Both the position numbers and the translations under genes were made by a program. DNA of 64,000 nt from Pseudomonas morbosilactucae (GTDB lineage Bacteria; Pseudomonadota; Gammaproteobacteria; Pseudomonadales; Pseudomonadaceae), in contig NZ_JALQCW010000035.1 of NCBI RefSeq assembly GCF_023241715.1, forward strand, positions 37,479 to 101,478, read 5' to 3'. This document shows positions 48,245-57,927 of the stretch, one piece after another. The notes under the pieces are model-generated. The model worked only from the letters and a program-made list of their open reading frames with translations, was not told where the DNA came from and ran no database searches. Within the stretch, counting starts at the first letter, position 1. Every line of letters begins with the position of its first letter.

Positions 48245-48645
48245 TTAATCGGGAACTAGCTACATTTTTGATCGTGGGTATACTAACAGTATTAATCGAT
48301 TTTTTGACGTATCGCGCTTTAACTCAAGATCAAGTAATCAGCATCGAAATAGCCAAGGCAATTAGTTTTATTTCTGGAACGTTATTTGCATACATCGCCA
48401 ATCGAATCTGGACTTTCGGAAAAAAATCACACCAATCCGGCACTGCTTGGAAGTTTTTCACTTTATATTCAAGCACTCTCGGAGCGAACGTTTTAATAAA
48501 CTCAACGATATTAAACTGCTTTACCGATTCAGCGCTCATTACGCATTTAGCTTTCCTGACCGCAACCTGCGTTTCAGCCACGCTTAACTTTTTGGGCATG
48601 AAGTATATAGTATTCAGGCCGAGCACAGTTCAGGAATCTCAATGA
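48241..48645 (+). CDS. GtrA-family membrane protein
   Basis: A 134-residue inner-membrane protein with four predicted helices, starting MINRELATFLIVGILTVLIDFLTYRAL, with the family feature SFISGTLFAYIANRIWTFG. GtrA-like proteins are thought to flip lipid-linked sugars in polysaccharide or teichoic acid modification. It overlaps the genes on both sides by four bases. Confidence 0.88.
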   Translation: MINRELATFLIVGILTVLIDFLTYRALTQDQVISIEIAKAISFISGTLFAYIANRIWTFGKKSHQSGTAWKFFTLYSSTLGANVLINSTILNCFTDSALITHLAFLTATCVSATLNFLGMKYIVFRPSTVQESQ

Positions 48646-49340
48646 GACTTTCTCTTATTATCCCTTGCTACAATGAAGCCGCAAATATTCCACTATTACT
48701 TGAACGCTGTAAGAAATTGGCAGAAAATCCAAAAACCGAGATTATTCTTGTTGATAACGGCTCAACGGATAACACGGCTGAAGTTTTTGAAAAGCTACTA
48801 CCAGCCTATCCCGGCTGCAGAAGTATTCACGTGAAAAATAATCAGGGTTATGGATATGGAATCATATCCGGACTCAAAGCGGCAGAGGGAAAAATCGTAG
48901 CATGGACACATGCTGATATGCAGACAGATCCATTGGACGTGCTCCGAGGACTGGAGCTCTTTGACATGCACGGAGATAATATTTTTGTCAAAGGAAAACG
49001 TTATGGTCGCCCACTTATGGATGTTGCTTTTACAGTAGGCATGAGTATCTTTGAAACCTTACTACTTTCTAAACCGATGTGGGACATCAATGCTCAGCCA
49101 ACTTTATTTTCAAAAGATTTTTTTGATTCATGGACTAACCCTCCTGACGACTTTTCGCTTGATTTATATGCATATTACCAAGCACAAGTAGTAGGACTTA
49201 AACTACATCGTTTTCCCGTGCGATTTGGTGAAAGAGCACACGGCGTATCACACTGGAATGTAAATTGGGCAGCAAAGCGAAAATTTATTCGTAGAACTGT
49301 TAACTTCAGCCTTCAGTTAAAAAAGAAAATCCAACAATGA
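48642..49340 (+). CDS. Family 2 glycosyltransferase
   Basis: A 232-residue GT2 enzyme: LSLIIPCYNEAANIPLLLERC, LVDNGSTDNTAEVFE, and the DxD-like AWTHADMQTDPLDV. It resembles polyprenyl-phosphate hexosyl- or mannosyltransferases (DPM1-like) that work with GtrA proteins. A basic C-terminus (KRKFIRRTVNFSLQLKKKIQQ) may contact the membrane. It overlaps its neighbours by four bases on each side. Confidence 0.9.
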   Translation: MRLSLIIPCYNEAANIPLLLERCKKLAENPKTEIILVDNGSTDNTAEVFEKLLPAYPGCRSIHVKNNQGYGYGIISGLKAAEGKIVAWTHADMQTDPLDVLRGLELFDMHGDNIFVKGKRYGRPLMDVAFTVGMSIFETLLLSKPMWDINAQPTLFSKDFFDSWTNPPDDFSLDLYAYYQAQVVGLKLHRFPVRFGERAHGVSHWNVNWAAKRKFIRRTVNFSLQLKKKIQQ

Positions 49341-49942
49341 AAATCATATCACATCGACGCAACACAATACCTGAGCTCTTGTCCACAAGTTCAAAATATG
49401 GAGTGGAAGTAGATATAAGGAGTGAGGGAGAAAATTTGATTATTCATCACGACCCTTATATGGCAGGTGAATCTTTTGACAAATGGATTAATGAGTACCA
49501 GCACGGAACATTAATACTTAATGTTAAAGAAGAAGGATTAGAGGCTCGACTCATCTCTCTTATGAAGTCAAAGGGCCTTGATGACTATTTTTTTCTCGAT
49601 CAGTCCTTCCCATTTCTAGTGAAGTGGTCAAACGCAGGAGAGCATCGCTGTGCGGTCCGCGTGTCAGAGTTCGAATCAATTGAAACTGCTCTGACGCTGG
49701 CTAATAAGGTCGATTGGATCTGGGTAGATTGCTTTACTAAATTCCCCCTCAGTGAGGAAGACGCTCAAAGACTCAAAGAGTCAGGATTCAAACTATGCAT
49801 AGTTTCTCCAGAACTTCAAGGACGAGATGCGGATATCGAAATCCCCCAACTGGCATCACTATTGAGGGAGCGTAATATTACGGCAGATGCTGTTTGTACA
49901 AAACGGGCTGACATATGGGAAAGCATGGTTACTCCCCAATGA
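49337..49942 (+). CDS. GDPD/PI-PLC-like TIM-barrel protein
   Basis: A 201-residue protein with the glycerophosphodiester phosphodiesterase core in short form: ISHRRN near the start, VEVDIRSEG with the acidic metal ligands, and IIHHDPY. The rest of the barrel is abbreviated compared with typical GDPDs of 240 residues or more. It may hydrolyse a phosphodiester in the polymer precursor or in a small molecule. The stop overlaps the next ATG. Family assignment comes from these motifs only. Confidence 0.7.
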   Translation: MKIISHRRNTIPELLSTSSKYGVEVDIRSEGENLIIHHDPYMAGESFDKWINEYQHGTLILNVKEEGLEARLISLMKSKGLDDYFFLDQSFPFLVKWSNAGEHRCAVRVSEFESIETALTLANKVDWIWVDCFTKFPLSEEDAQRLKESGFKLCIVSPELQGRDADIEIPQLASLLRERNITADAVCTKRADIWESMVTPQ

Positions 49943-51991
49943 AGAAACTGTGCTTTCACCCCCTATTTATAACTGGTCTTATAATACGTCTTGCTCTGAT
50001 CATAAGTATAGCTCCGCATGCTGTTATTACTTGGTACGCACCATTCTTAGATACGAGTATATCTATACCTACACTTGATCCTTGGTCTGCGTGGATCGCC
50101 AATGGTGGAAATTCCATAGCCTTCCCCTATGGGTATGCTATGTGGCTTGCGTTTCTCCCCCTAACTATTATTGCTAAATTTATCGGTCTACCACTTCTCT
50201 ATGCGTACCATCTAACCCTTCTAACTGCTGACTTTTTTTTGCTATTAGCGCTTCAGAGGCTACTGCCTGATCGTCGACGCTTACTCTTATTGACTTATTG
50301 GTTTTCCCCAATAATAATTTTATCTAGCTATGGACTCGGATTAAACGATCTAATACCAGCTCTTCTGTTGGTTATATCAATAGTCTATGTACGAAGAACC
50401 AACCTTAAACTAGCAGGATTTTTTTTTTGCGGCAGCTGTATCTGCAAAATTAAGTATGATTGTAGCCCTACCTTTTTTTGCAATCTACTTTTTCCACAAC
50501 CGAGCACTAAAGCAATACTTTACGGATTTTCTTACAGGTCTCGGATTCAGTGCAATTGTATTTGTGGCAACCTTCCTATTTTCAGCCGAAGGTGCTCACA
50601 TGATTCTTGGAAACCCTGAAATAGAAAAAATCTATCAGCCAGCTGTCAGTTTAACTGGAAACACATCTGTTTATATTTTTCCCTTAATTTACTTTGTAAT
50701 GCTCTACTCCGCATGGCGGGTCAGACGCATGAACTTTGACTTGTTTCATGCGTTGATAGGCATGGCATTACTACTAATTGTTTTAATGACCCCTGCGTCC
50801 CCAGGATGGTTTGTATGGTGCCTACCCTTCCTAGCGCTATATCAGGCACTTAGCGGCCGCATTTCAATTATATTGGTTGCTGTTTTTTCAGCACTGTATG
50901 TCTTAAGTACCCTTCTGGCTACGCAGCTACAACTAATAAATGGACATGAGTTAGTACTGGGTAGAGTTTTTCATTTCTCAGGACAGCTAGAAAACCATGC
51001 AGCGTCTCTATTACATACTGCCATGGTAGCCATCGGATTAGTGCTCGCTATTAGGATCTGGCGTGAGGCTATTAACCGAAACGAGTTTTTCAGACTTAGT
51101 CGAAAGCCTTTTGTCATCGGCGTAGCAGGCGACTCTGGCGCCGGCAAGGATACCTTTGCGGATGCAATTTCTGGATTGTTTGGAGCTCATTCCGTTGTAA
51201 ATCTTTCAGGTGATGACTATCACTTATGGGATAGACAGAAGCCTATATGGCAAGTAATGACCCACCTCAATCCAATGGCGAACGATTTAGAGGGATACTG
51301 CAACGATCTAGTATCACTGACCGATGGTAAGAGTGTGCTATCTAGGCATTACGACCATAAAACTGGAAAAATGAGTAGACCATTTCGTATCAATAGTAAT
51401 GACTTCATAATCGCGAGTGGACTACATGCATTATATTTACCAGCGATAAGGGAGTGCTATAATCTTAAAGTTTATCTCGATATTGATGAGGAACTGCGCC
51501 GCCATTTCAAGCTTAAGCGTGATGTATATCAGCGGGGGCATACTGTGGAGAAGGTTCTTGGTTCGTTTGAGAAAAGAGAGCCTGACTCAGAGCGCTTCAT
51601 CCGTCCACAATCTAGTCATGCAGATCTAACTCTTTCACTTCAACCCATTCATCCCCGAATGATAGAGAGTCTTGATAGTAAGCACCCCCTTAGATTGAAA
51701 CTTGTTGTCAGTACTCGAAATAGTTTCAACGAGCTTTCAATTCATAGAGTCTTGGTCGGAGTTTGTGGCTTACACGTCGACATCGTAGTGAGCGCTGATG
51801 GAGCTGAGGTTCAGCTGACGATAGAGGGAGAAACTTCAGCTGCTGACATTGCAATGGCAGCGGAGATATTGTGTCCACGTGTTTTAGAGTTTTTAGATAT
51901 CATGCCAAAATGGCAGGATGGTATGCTGGGGCTAATGCAACTAATAACACTGTCTCACATCAGCCAAGCACTGACAAAGCGATTTATATAG
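49939..51991 (+). pseudogene. Membrane glycosyltransferase fused to a uridine-kinase-like domain, frameshifted in a T10 run
   Basis: The first part (MKKLCFHPLFITGLIIRLALII..., several hydrophobic helices) is a membrane mannosyltransferase-like protein. Its frame breaks in the run of ten T at 50419-50428. Removing one T restores GFFFAAAVSAKLSMIVALPFF and leads to a second half with further helices and then a P-loop kinase (GVAGDSGAGKDTFADAISGLF, GDDYHLWDR) like uridine kinase/phosphoribulokinase. The joined product would be about 683 residues. A membrane glycosyltransferase and a soluble kinase in one chain is unusual. The break may be a sequencing error, a true mutation or a phase-variable tract. 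Confidence 0.75.
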
Positions 51992-52751
51992 TGAAGATAA
52001 ATAATACAACCCGATTTACTCGTCTTCCAGATGCCATTCTGTTCGACACAGACAATACGCTGTATCCATATGACCCTGCTCATGCTGCGGCACAAAATGC
52101 AGTAAGAACCAAGGTTGTAAATACATTTTCGATCTCCCCTGAAGACTTCGATAAGGCATTCAAAGAGGCAAGAATACAGGTCAAGACACGCCTTAAACAT
52201 ACGGCATCTTCACATAGCCGCTTACTTTATTTACAACGTATGCTTGAAATCATGGGCTTAGGCTCACAGGTTTTATTGGCACTTGATTTTGAGCAAACCT
52301 ACTGGAGAACTTTTTTAAGTAATGCAATTTTATTTGATGATGTCAAAGAGCTTTTAGATGATATCAGATTGCTCGGAATTCCAACCGCCATAGTTACAGA
52401 TTTAACTGCGCAAATTCAGTTCCGAAAAGTTGTTTACTTTGGGTTGGACCATTACTTCGACTACATAGTCACTAGTGAGGAGGCCGGATTTGATAAACCT
52501 CACGAAGCTCCATTTAAAATTGCTCTAGAAAAAATGCGACCCAACGTGACTGTATTTGGATGATTGGAGATAACCCTGTAAATGATATCCATGGCGCTCG
52601 AGAAAAAATTAATGCCGTAACACTGCAAAAAAGGCACGCCGGAGTTGAGATCGGTACCGGTCTAAGCGAGCCTGACGCCGTATTTGACGATTTTGGCGCT
52701 CTTCGAAAACTGATCAAAAAACTCGGAAAAAATAATGAGCATATCATCTAA
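51991..52751 (+). pseudogene. HAD-family phosphatase, frameshifted in an A6 run
   Basis: A HAD hydrolase starts at GTG 51991, overlapping the preceding stop: DAILFDTDNTLYPYD (motif I DxDNT) and IVTDLTAQIQFRK (motif II), then KPHEAPFKIALEK. The frame breaks at the run of six A (52529-52534). Adding one A gives EKNATQRDCIWMIGDNPVNDIHGAR, which restores motif IV. The product would be about 253 residues and probably dephosphorylates a sugar or polyol phosphate. The end overlaps the next start by 17 bases. Confidence 0.72.
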
Positions 52752-53791
52752 CTGCATTGCCAAAAATGTAAGAACTTTTTGTTCAAAAATCGGTAATGAT
52801 CCGTTGTTAGTTCAAGGTGCAGGAGGTAACGTATCGTGGAAGGACGGCGATACACTTTGGGTAAAAGCATCTGGTACTTGGCTTGTAGAGGCTAATACAA
52901 AGGAGATTTTTACTCCTGTAAATTTGTCAAATTTACGAATGGAAATCACAAAAAAAAAATTTCTCAACGATGCCGGAACTAATAGGTAAATCTAACTTAA
53001 GGCCTTCAATTGAGACAATATTACATGCATTGATGCCCCACAAAGTAGTCGTGCATCTTCATGCTATCGAAATACTCGCTCATTTAGTTAAACTTAATGC
53101 TCTAGAGAAAATTAAAAAAACTGTCGGAAACTCAGTCAAATGGATTTATGCCTCCTACTACAAGCCTGGTGCAGATCTTGCTTCAGCCATATTTGAAGAG
53201 CTGGCAAAAAAACCTGACTCGCAGGTAATTTTCTTGGAAAGTCACGGCATTGTAATTGGTGGATCCAACGTTGAAGAAATTACTTCTACCCTGCAAATAC
53301 TTACGTTGAAATTACAAGCAAAACCCGCACAAGCACTGACTGAGACTCTTCCTTCGAAACGTGCTTCTGACTTCTTGAAAAGAGGATATATGCCTTGCAG
53401 CGATAAGGAAGTTAGCTTACTTGCAAGCAAAGAAGACATGATCAATAGAGTGCTCCACGATTGGGCTCTGTATCCGGACCACGTTGTATTTCTCGGGGCC
53501 AAACCTGTCACTCTTGATCAAGACTTTAAACTTTCTGAACTAGATCAAGCCACAGTTAGTGAGCCTCCTTTTATTTTCGCAATTGGGGATGGTGTGTATG
53601 AAAGCATTAACGTAACTGCGGCTCAAAAAAGTCAACTACGTTGCTATTACGATGTAGTGGCAAGGCAAGAACCTCATGAAAAACTTTCCACACTAAACAA
53701 CCAACAGATAAGTGAACTAATTAATTGGGATGCTGAAAAGTACAGAAAATCTTCAAACGATAAAAAAGATAATACAAATGAAAGCAATTAA
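52735..53791 (+). pseudogene. Class II aldolase/adducin protein, frameshifted in an A10 run
   Basis: The beginning MSISSNCIAKNVRTFCSKIGNDPLLVQGAGGNVSWKDGDTLWVKASGTWL is a typical class II aldolase N-terminus. The frame breaks at the ten A at 52950-52959. With nine A it continues to ...RPSIETILHALMPHKVVVHLHAIEILAH, with the metal-binding HLH. The joined protein would be about 351 residues. Members cleave or epimerise sugar phosphates. A 14-base overlap with the next gene follows. Confidence 0.75.
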
Positions 53792-55548
53792 CCAACTCAA
53801 ACTTAAAAACAATATATCTGGATATTTATTTTCGGTTTTATGCATGGTGGGATTAGTATTTTTTATTTACTTGGCAACTTTAGCCAATATCGACTTAGCT
53901 GATGGTCGGTTCGTCCTATTTATGGATGAAAGAATAACATTTGATGGTGTAACTCGAATCCTTCATCCTGACGGAATAGTGAATTTTTTTGAGTCTGTCA
54001 TTAATGGTGGAGACCATCGTTATGGCAGAATCTTATGGAACTCTATAGCTGTTTTTTCAATGGTGCCAGAAAAACTATTTGGAGAGTTCGGTCAAATTTT
54101 TTCGACTAGAATGCTACAAGTTTTTTTTTATCGTTTCTAGTTATTTAATTTTTGCTATAGGCATCTTACGCAGCTGGTTTCTACGCTTCGTCTTACTTGC
54201 TGCAATGCTAGCCGTACCCTTTTCTGATTATTATGTAACAATGCCGAAACCCGAGCCAATTCAGCTCTTTCTTCTGGCACTTTTTTGTTATTTTTTCGTT
54301 AAAACCAATGCAAACCCTTCTTGGCATTGGATATTCGCTGGCCTGGCGTTCGGGACTAAAATATCAACGCTACCAGCCTTGGTTGTATTCATCTCACTTT
54401 CATTTGCCATCAAACTTAAGAGCAATAAGCTCGATCACTGTAGAGAACAGATAACCAACTCGGTAAAAATGTTTTTTATAGGGCTTGCAATTGCAGTTCC
54501 AATTTTACTCTGGCCCCTGATACTTATCGTTAGCGGATGTTTTATACTCCGCTGGTCGAGTAAAAAATTCAATCTCAGTATTGTGTCGCAGTGCCTCTTC
54601 GGTCTATTTTGGGCCTTTGTAATATATTTTGCATCTCGTAAGGTTCTTTCCGTTTGGATTTCAAGCACATTTCTTAACACTACACATGGAGCAGATCAGA
54701 GTAGTATCAACCCACTCAGTTGGATTGAGTACTTTATAAACACTTGGCTTATTACCCCACCTCCCATTGGGGTCTTGTTGACCTTCACTATCTTAACGTA
54801 TATTTTAATTAACATTATCACAGTATCAAAAGTCGAAAACTGGCACCTTGAAAAAGAAACAACCGCATTAGCTATTGCAATCGCGGGTCTTGTTTTGAAC
54901 GCTGCCATATTCCTCACCACAAAGAGACTTTGGGGATTTTACCTATATCCTGGCATGATATTAATAATCGTTGGTACAGTATTCCTGATTGACTTAAATA
55001 TTACAAGACAAAGTCATCAAAGCAAAAGACCGAACAACAAACTAAACACTATTACTGGATACTCAATTTCCTTGATTTTATTGTTTATTTCAGGACTTTA
55101 CTGGATGCCAGAAACGATAAACAGGCTAACAGAAACATCACATAGAACCCTTAGCACTGAGTACTCTTTACAATATGCTTCCTACAGAAAGGTTGTTGAG
55201 TTCCTTAACAATTACAGCTTTAACAAAAACAAGCGTATCCATGTAATATTTTCGCCCACACTGTTCCCCCCCAAAAGCAATGAGAAATTTGAAATTATTG
55301 AATTCTGGGGACCTTATACTGATTGGGAAAAAAGACCGGACGTGATCATCATCGACGTTCGAAACACACCGAAAGGCCAACCAGTACCTAAAGATTCACC
55401 AGGATACAATAATTTCTTAATTGAGCGCAAAGGTTATGCGACACACGTTATTGATAAAGGGCAGCAATGCAAAAGCAATCCCTGCTTTGTACGAGAGCTA
55501 GAACTGCCAAACGGGGGGGAAGTGCTGGTGCTGAGCAAACCAGATTAA
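53778..55548 (+). pseudogene. Polytopic glycosyltransferase (ArnT/PMT-like), frameshifted in a T9 run
   Basis: A membrane glycosyltransferase that starts MKAINQLKLKNNISGYLFSVL and carries the luminal DERITFDG-like first loop. The frame breaks at the nine T at 54121-54129; with eight T it reads QVFFIVSSYLIFAIGIL and continues through about ten hydrophobic helices to residue 589. The acidic DE in the first loop and the many helices are typical of lipid-linked sugar transferases. It is the last gene of the AT-rich operon. Confidence 0.75.
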
Positions 55549-55741
55549 CTCCAAACAAAAACTTCAACCATACAAATTAAAAAACAAACCACTTAAGATA
55601 TCCATTAAAAACTTATATCAAAAACCAAAATCAGGGTACTACGCATTTAAAATAAAGAAAAAAATAATCTTTTAAATAGTAGCTTCACAACTTAAAAATA
55701 CGCTTAATAATTTATATATGGTGAACTTGGACTGACGTCGC
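55549..55741. other. AT-rich 3' flank of the polysaccharide block
   Basis: A stretch rich in A and T without a gene, ending abruptly near 55730 in GC-rich sequence at the cut end of a lacI-type gene. No terminator hairpin with a T-run is seen. Confidence 0.4.
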
Positions 55742-55960
55742 TCAACGCATAGCTGCCCCGACAAAGTTGCTGCTGCCCTTGTTCATGGTCCGGGCGATCA
55801 GGTTGACCTGATAACCGAGGGCCTCGGCGGACTTCATCACCTTTTCCCGGGTGCGGGCAGACACGCTGGCCCCGGGGGTGAAGGTCCTGGACACCGCCGA
55901 GCGCGAGACACCCGCGTGCAGGGCAACGGCTTCAGCAGTGATGATGTCCGGGTTGGCCAT
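55742..55960 (-). pseudogene. 3'-truncated LacI-family regulator
   Basis: Only 72 residues remain (MANPDIITAEAVALHAGVSRSAVSRTFTPGASVSARTREKVMKSAEALGYQVNLIARTMNKGSSNFVGAAMR). This is a complete LacI helix-turn-helix plus hinge helix; a whole protein would have about 330 residues. The reading stops at the edge of the AT-rich block, where the sugar-binding domain should begin. The fragment could at most bind DNA; it is more likely a remnant. Confidence 0.8.
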
Positions 55961-56042
55961 GACGGGAAGATTTCAGCCTGGAGAGCGGGATGCCATTCTG
56001 GCAGCGTCAAAAACCGAAGTCGACCGCTGCCCAAGGCACTCT

Positions 56043-56495
56043 CTAGGGCAAGGTGCGCTGCATGATCAGGGTTCGTTCTTCACCCTCGACCTGCTCACCC
56101 ACCACCTGGAACCCCAGGCGCCGGTAAAACCCCTCGGCCGTCAGCGAAGACGGCACCCGCAGCACCTTGACCCCGGCCTCTTGAGCCGCCGCTTGCACCG
56201 CCTCCATAAGCCGCTGGCCGATGCCGGCGCGTTGCAACGAGGGTTCGACAAACACTGAACGCACGGCGGCGCCATCGAGGCTGGCGGTGCCGATGACCTT
56301 GCCGGCCCGGGTGGCGACGAACATGCGGCGTCGCTTCATCAGCTCAAGAATCGCCTCGGCGGTGAAGCTGCGCTGCACCCGCTCAATCACGCTGGGCGGG
56401 TAGTCCTGGGCATTGCTGGTCAGCAGCGCCGCGACAATCACCTGGCTGATCTGTGGGGCATCGTTCTCAAGGGCCAAGCGAATTTGCTCGGGCAT
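56043..56495 (-). CDS. GNAT-family acetyltransferase
   Basis: A 150-residue GNAT enzyme: RMFVATRAGKVIGTASLDGAAVRSVFVEPSLQRAGIGQRLMEAVQAAAQEAG holds the acetyl-CoA-binding Q/R-x-x-G-x-G/A motif, followed by FYRRLGFQVVGE. The substrate is unknown. GGGAG lies before the ATG; a GTG two codons upstream was not chosen. It is a single gene on the minus strand. Confidence 0.92.
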   Translation of the reverse strand: MPEQIRLALENDAPQISQVIVAALLTSNAQDYPPSVIERVQRSFTAEAILELMKRRRMFVATRAGKVIGTASLDGAAVRSVFVEPSLQRAGIGQRLMEAVQAAAQEAGVKVLRVPSSLTAEGFYRRLGFQVVGEQVEGEERTLIMQRTLP

Positions 56496-56592
56496 ACACA
56501 CTCCCTGTTTGAATAGCCCAGGCCGCCCTTGCGGCGGCCCAGGTAAACGACCCGGCAGTTTGCCTACCGGGCCTGATGCGAGTCTGTGCGCA

Positions 56593-56949
56593 CTACAGAA
56601 ACACTGCCGACAACATTCCCAGGGCCCCCAGGCAGAAGCCGATCAGTGCGCCGCGGCCGGGCGCTTCGTGAAACAGCGCCCAGATCACCAGCGGTTCAAG
56701 AAGCAGTAACGAGGTGACCGACACCACGGTGATCAACCAGATGTCCCCCACTGCCACGTAGCCCAGCCAATAAGCCCCCAGCAGACAGAGGCCGGCGAAA
56801 CACATGATCAGCACCGGCCCGGCCAGTTCGGCCCATGAGGTGTGGCCGGTGTGGGCCAGCCGTGCGGCGACCACTTCACTGTAGATGGCGCAGAACTCGC
56901 CCAGCACCATCAGCCCTACAGCAGAAACTCCGAGTAATTCTTTGGACAT
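56593..56949 (-). CDS. Small DMT-type membrane protein
   Basis: A 118-residue protein with four hydrophobic helices (MSKELLGVSAVGLMVLGEFCAIYSE, AGPVLIMCFAGLCLLGAYWLGYVAVG, IWLITVVSVTSLLLLEPLVIWALF, RGALIGFCLGALGMLSAVFL). This matches a half-size member of the drug/metabolite transporter superfamily, of the kind that works as a dimer. It starts at the ATG inside a short upstream frame that overlaps it by 34 bases. Confidence 0.8.
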   Translation of the reverse strand: MSKELLGVSAVGLMVLGEFCAIYSEVVAARLAHTGHTSWAELAGPVLIMCFAGLCLLGAYWLGYVAVGDIWLITVVSVTSLLLLEPLVIWALFHEAPGRGALIGFCLGALGMLSAVFL

Positions 56950-57077
56950 ATGACAAACCCCTTCGTATTGAGAGCCAGATTTTTCAGCTCCCAGGCGACG
57001 ATGGCTCCGTTGATGGAACCGCCATGGCAATGCACGGGGGTGTGCGGTAACTCAGTCATGGTGAGGAACCTGAACAT
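56916..57077 (-). CDS. 53-residue ORF with a strong ribosome site
   Basis: MFRFLTMTELPHTPVHCHGG, then SINGAIVAWELKNLALNTKG, ending SEFLL, has AAGGAG 8 bases before its ATG. The frame overlaps the start of the membrane protein gene by 34 bases, so its translation may feed that of the next gene. It could be a leader peptide or a real small protein. No family is recognised. Confidence 0.5.
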   Translation of the reverse strand: MFRFLTMTELPHTPVHCHGGSINGAIVAWELKNLALNTKGFVICPKNYSEFLL

Positions 57078-57289
57078 GTCCAATCTCCTTCTCGGTGGTT
57101 GATGCTCGAATGGCGACTGCGGGCCGCTGCGCCTTGCAGGTTGGGCAGGCCGTTCTCTGTATACGGTATTTGCGCGGGCACCGGAATCACCCACGTCGGG
57201 CAAACCCCATAAAAACTCCACAGTGTGGAGAAGCCTCGCTCGATAACCTCCAGGCCATCACTTCCTGCCTTCTGCCTACGGTGCCCAAC

Positions 57290-57763
57290 ATGACCCAACC
57301 TGCCCGCAAAGCCACCCACCCGGTGCACCCCATCGACTGGTTCTTCACCTACTGCGTTGGGGTGGTCCTGCTGGCCCTGGGGTTGAGCCTGATCTTCGCC
57401 CTGTGCACCTACAACGCCAGCCACGTTTCCTTCGGCAACGCCGCCCGCGATGTGTTGACCGTGGCCTCGGTGCTGTTCGCCGTCAGCGGCGTATGCATCG
57501 GCGTACTCGCCGGCGTGCCCTCGGCAATTTTCTTCTGGGTGGCCCATACCCGCGCCCTGCACAACGTCGTGATCTACCTGGCCAGCGGCGCCATCAGCGC
57601 GTTGCCGATGATTCCCGTCGTGCTGAACCTGGTGCCTGGGCTACCGTCCACCGATACCCCGATGCCCTGGAGCGGATACGTCCGGCTGGTTCTGATCTTC
57701 GCCCTGTGCGGGGCCTTCCTGGGCTGGATTTACTGGTTCCGCACCGGCCGCCATCTGCGCTGA
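57290..57763 (+). CDS. Integral membrane protein of unknown function
   Basis: A 157-residue protein with four hydrophobic helices (FFTYCVGVVLLALGLSLIFALC, VLTVASVLFAVSGVCIGVLAGVPSAIFFW, NVVIYLASGAISALPMIPVVL, YVRLVLIFALCGAFLGWIYWF). The start MTQPARKATHPVHPIDW was chosen because it leads to the first helix. No family is recognised. It is 164 bases upstream of the ArnT-like gene on the same strand. Confidence 0.75.
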   Translation: MTQPARKATHPVHPIDWFFTYCVGVVLLALGLSLIFALCTYNASHVSFGNAARDVLTVASVLFAVSGVCIGVLAGVPSAIFFWVAHTRALHNVVIYLASGAISALPMIPVVLNLVPGLPSTDTPMPWSGYVRLVLIFALCGAFLGWIYWFRTGRHLR

Positions 57764-57927
57764 AGAACCGCTGGGGCAACGCCCGGCGACCAAGGAAAAA
57801 ACCGAGCATGGCAAGCCCCCCCGGAACATCGGGGGCGTTCACGAATTATTAAGATTTGGCCCCGTATACTTTTCCCGCTGTCCAAAAAAACGCCAACTCT
57901 CGCCCTTGCCCTGGTAGCCCAACGCCC

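Noticed and set aside
55742..55960. Functional LacI-type regulator
   Set aside because: Only the DNA-binding and hinge parts remain; the ligand domain is missing at the block edge.
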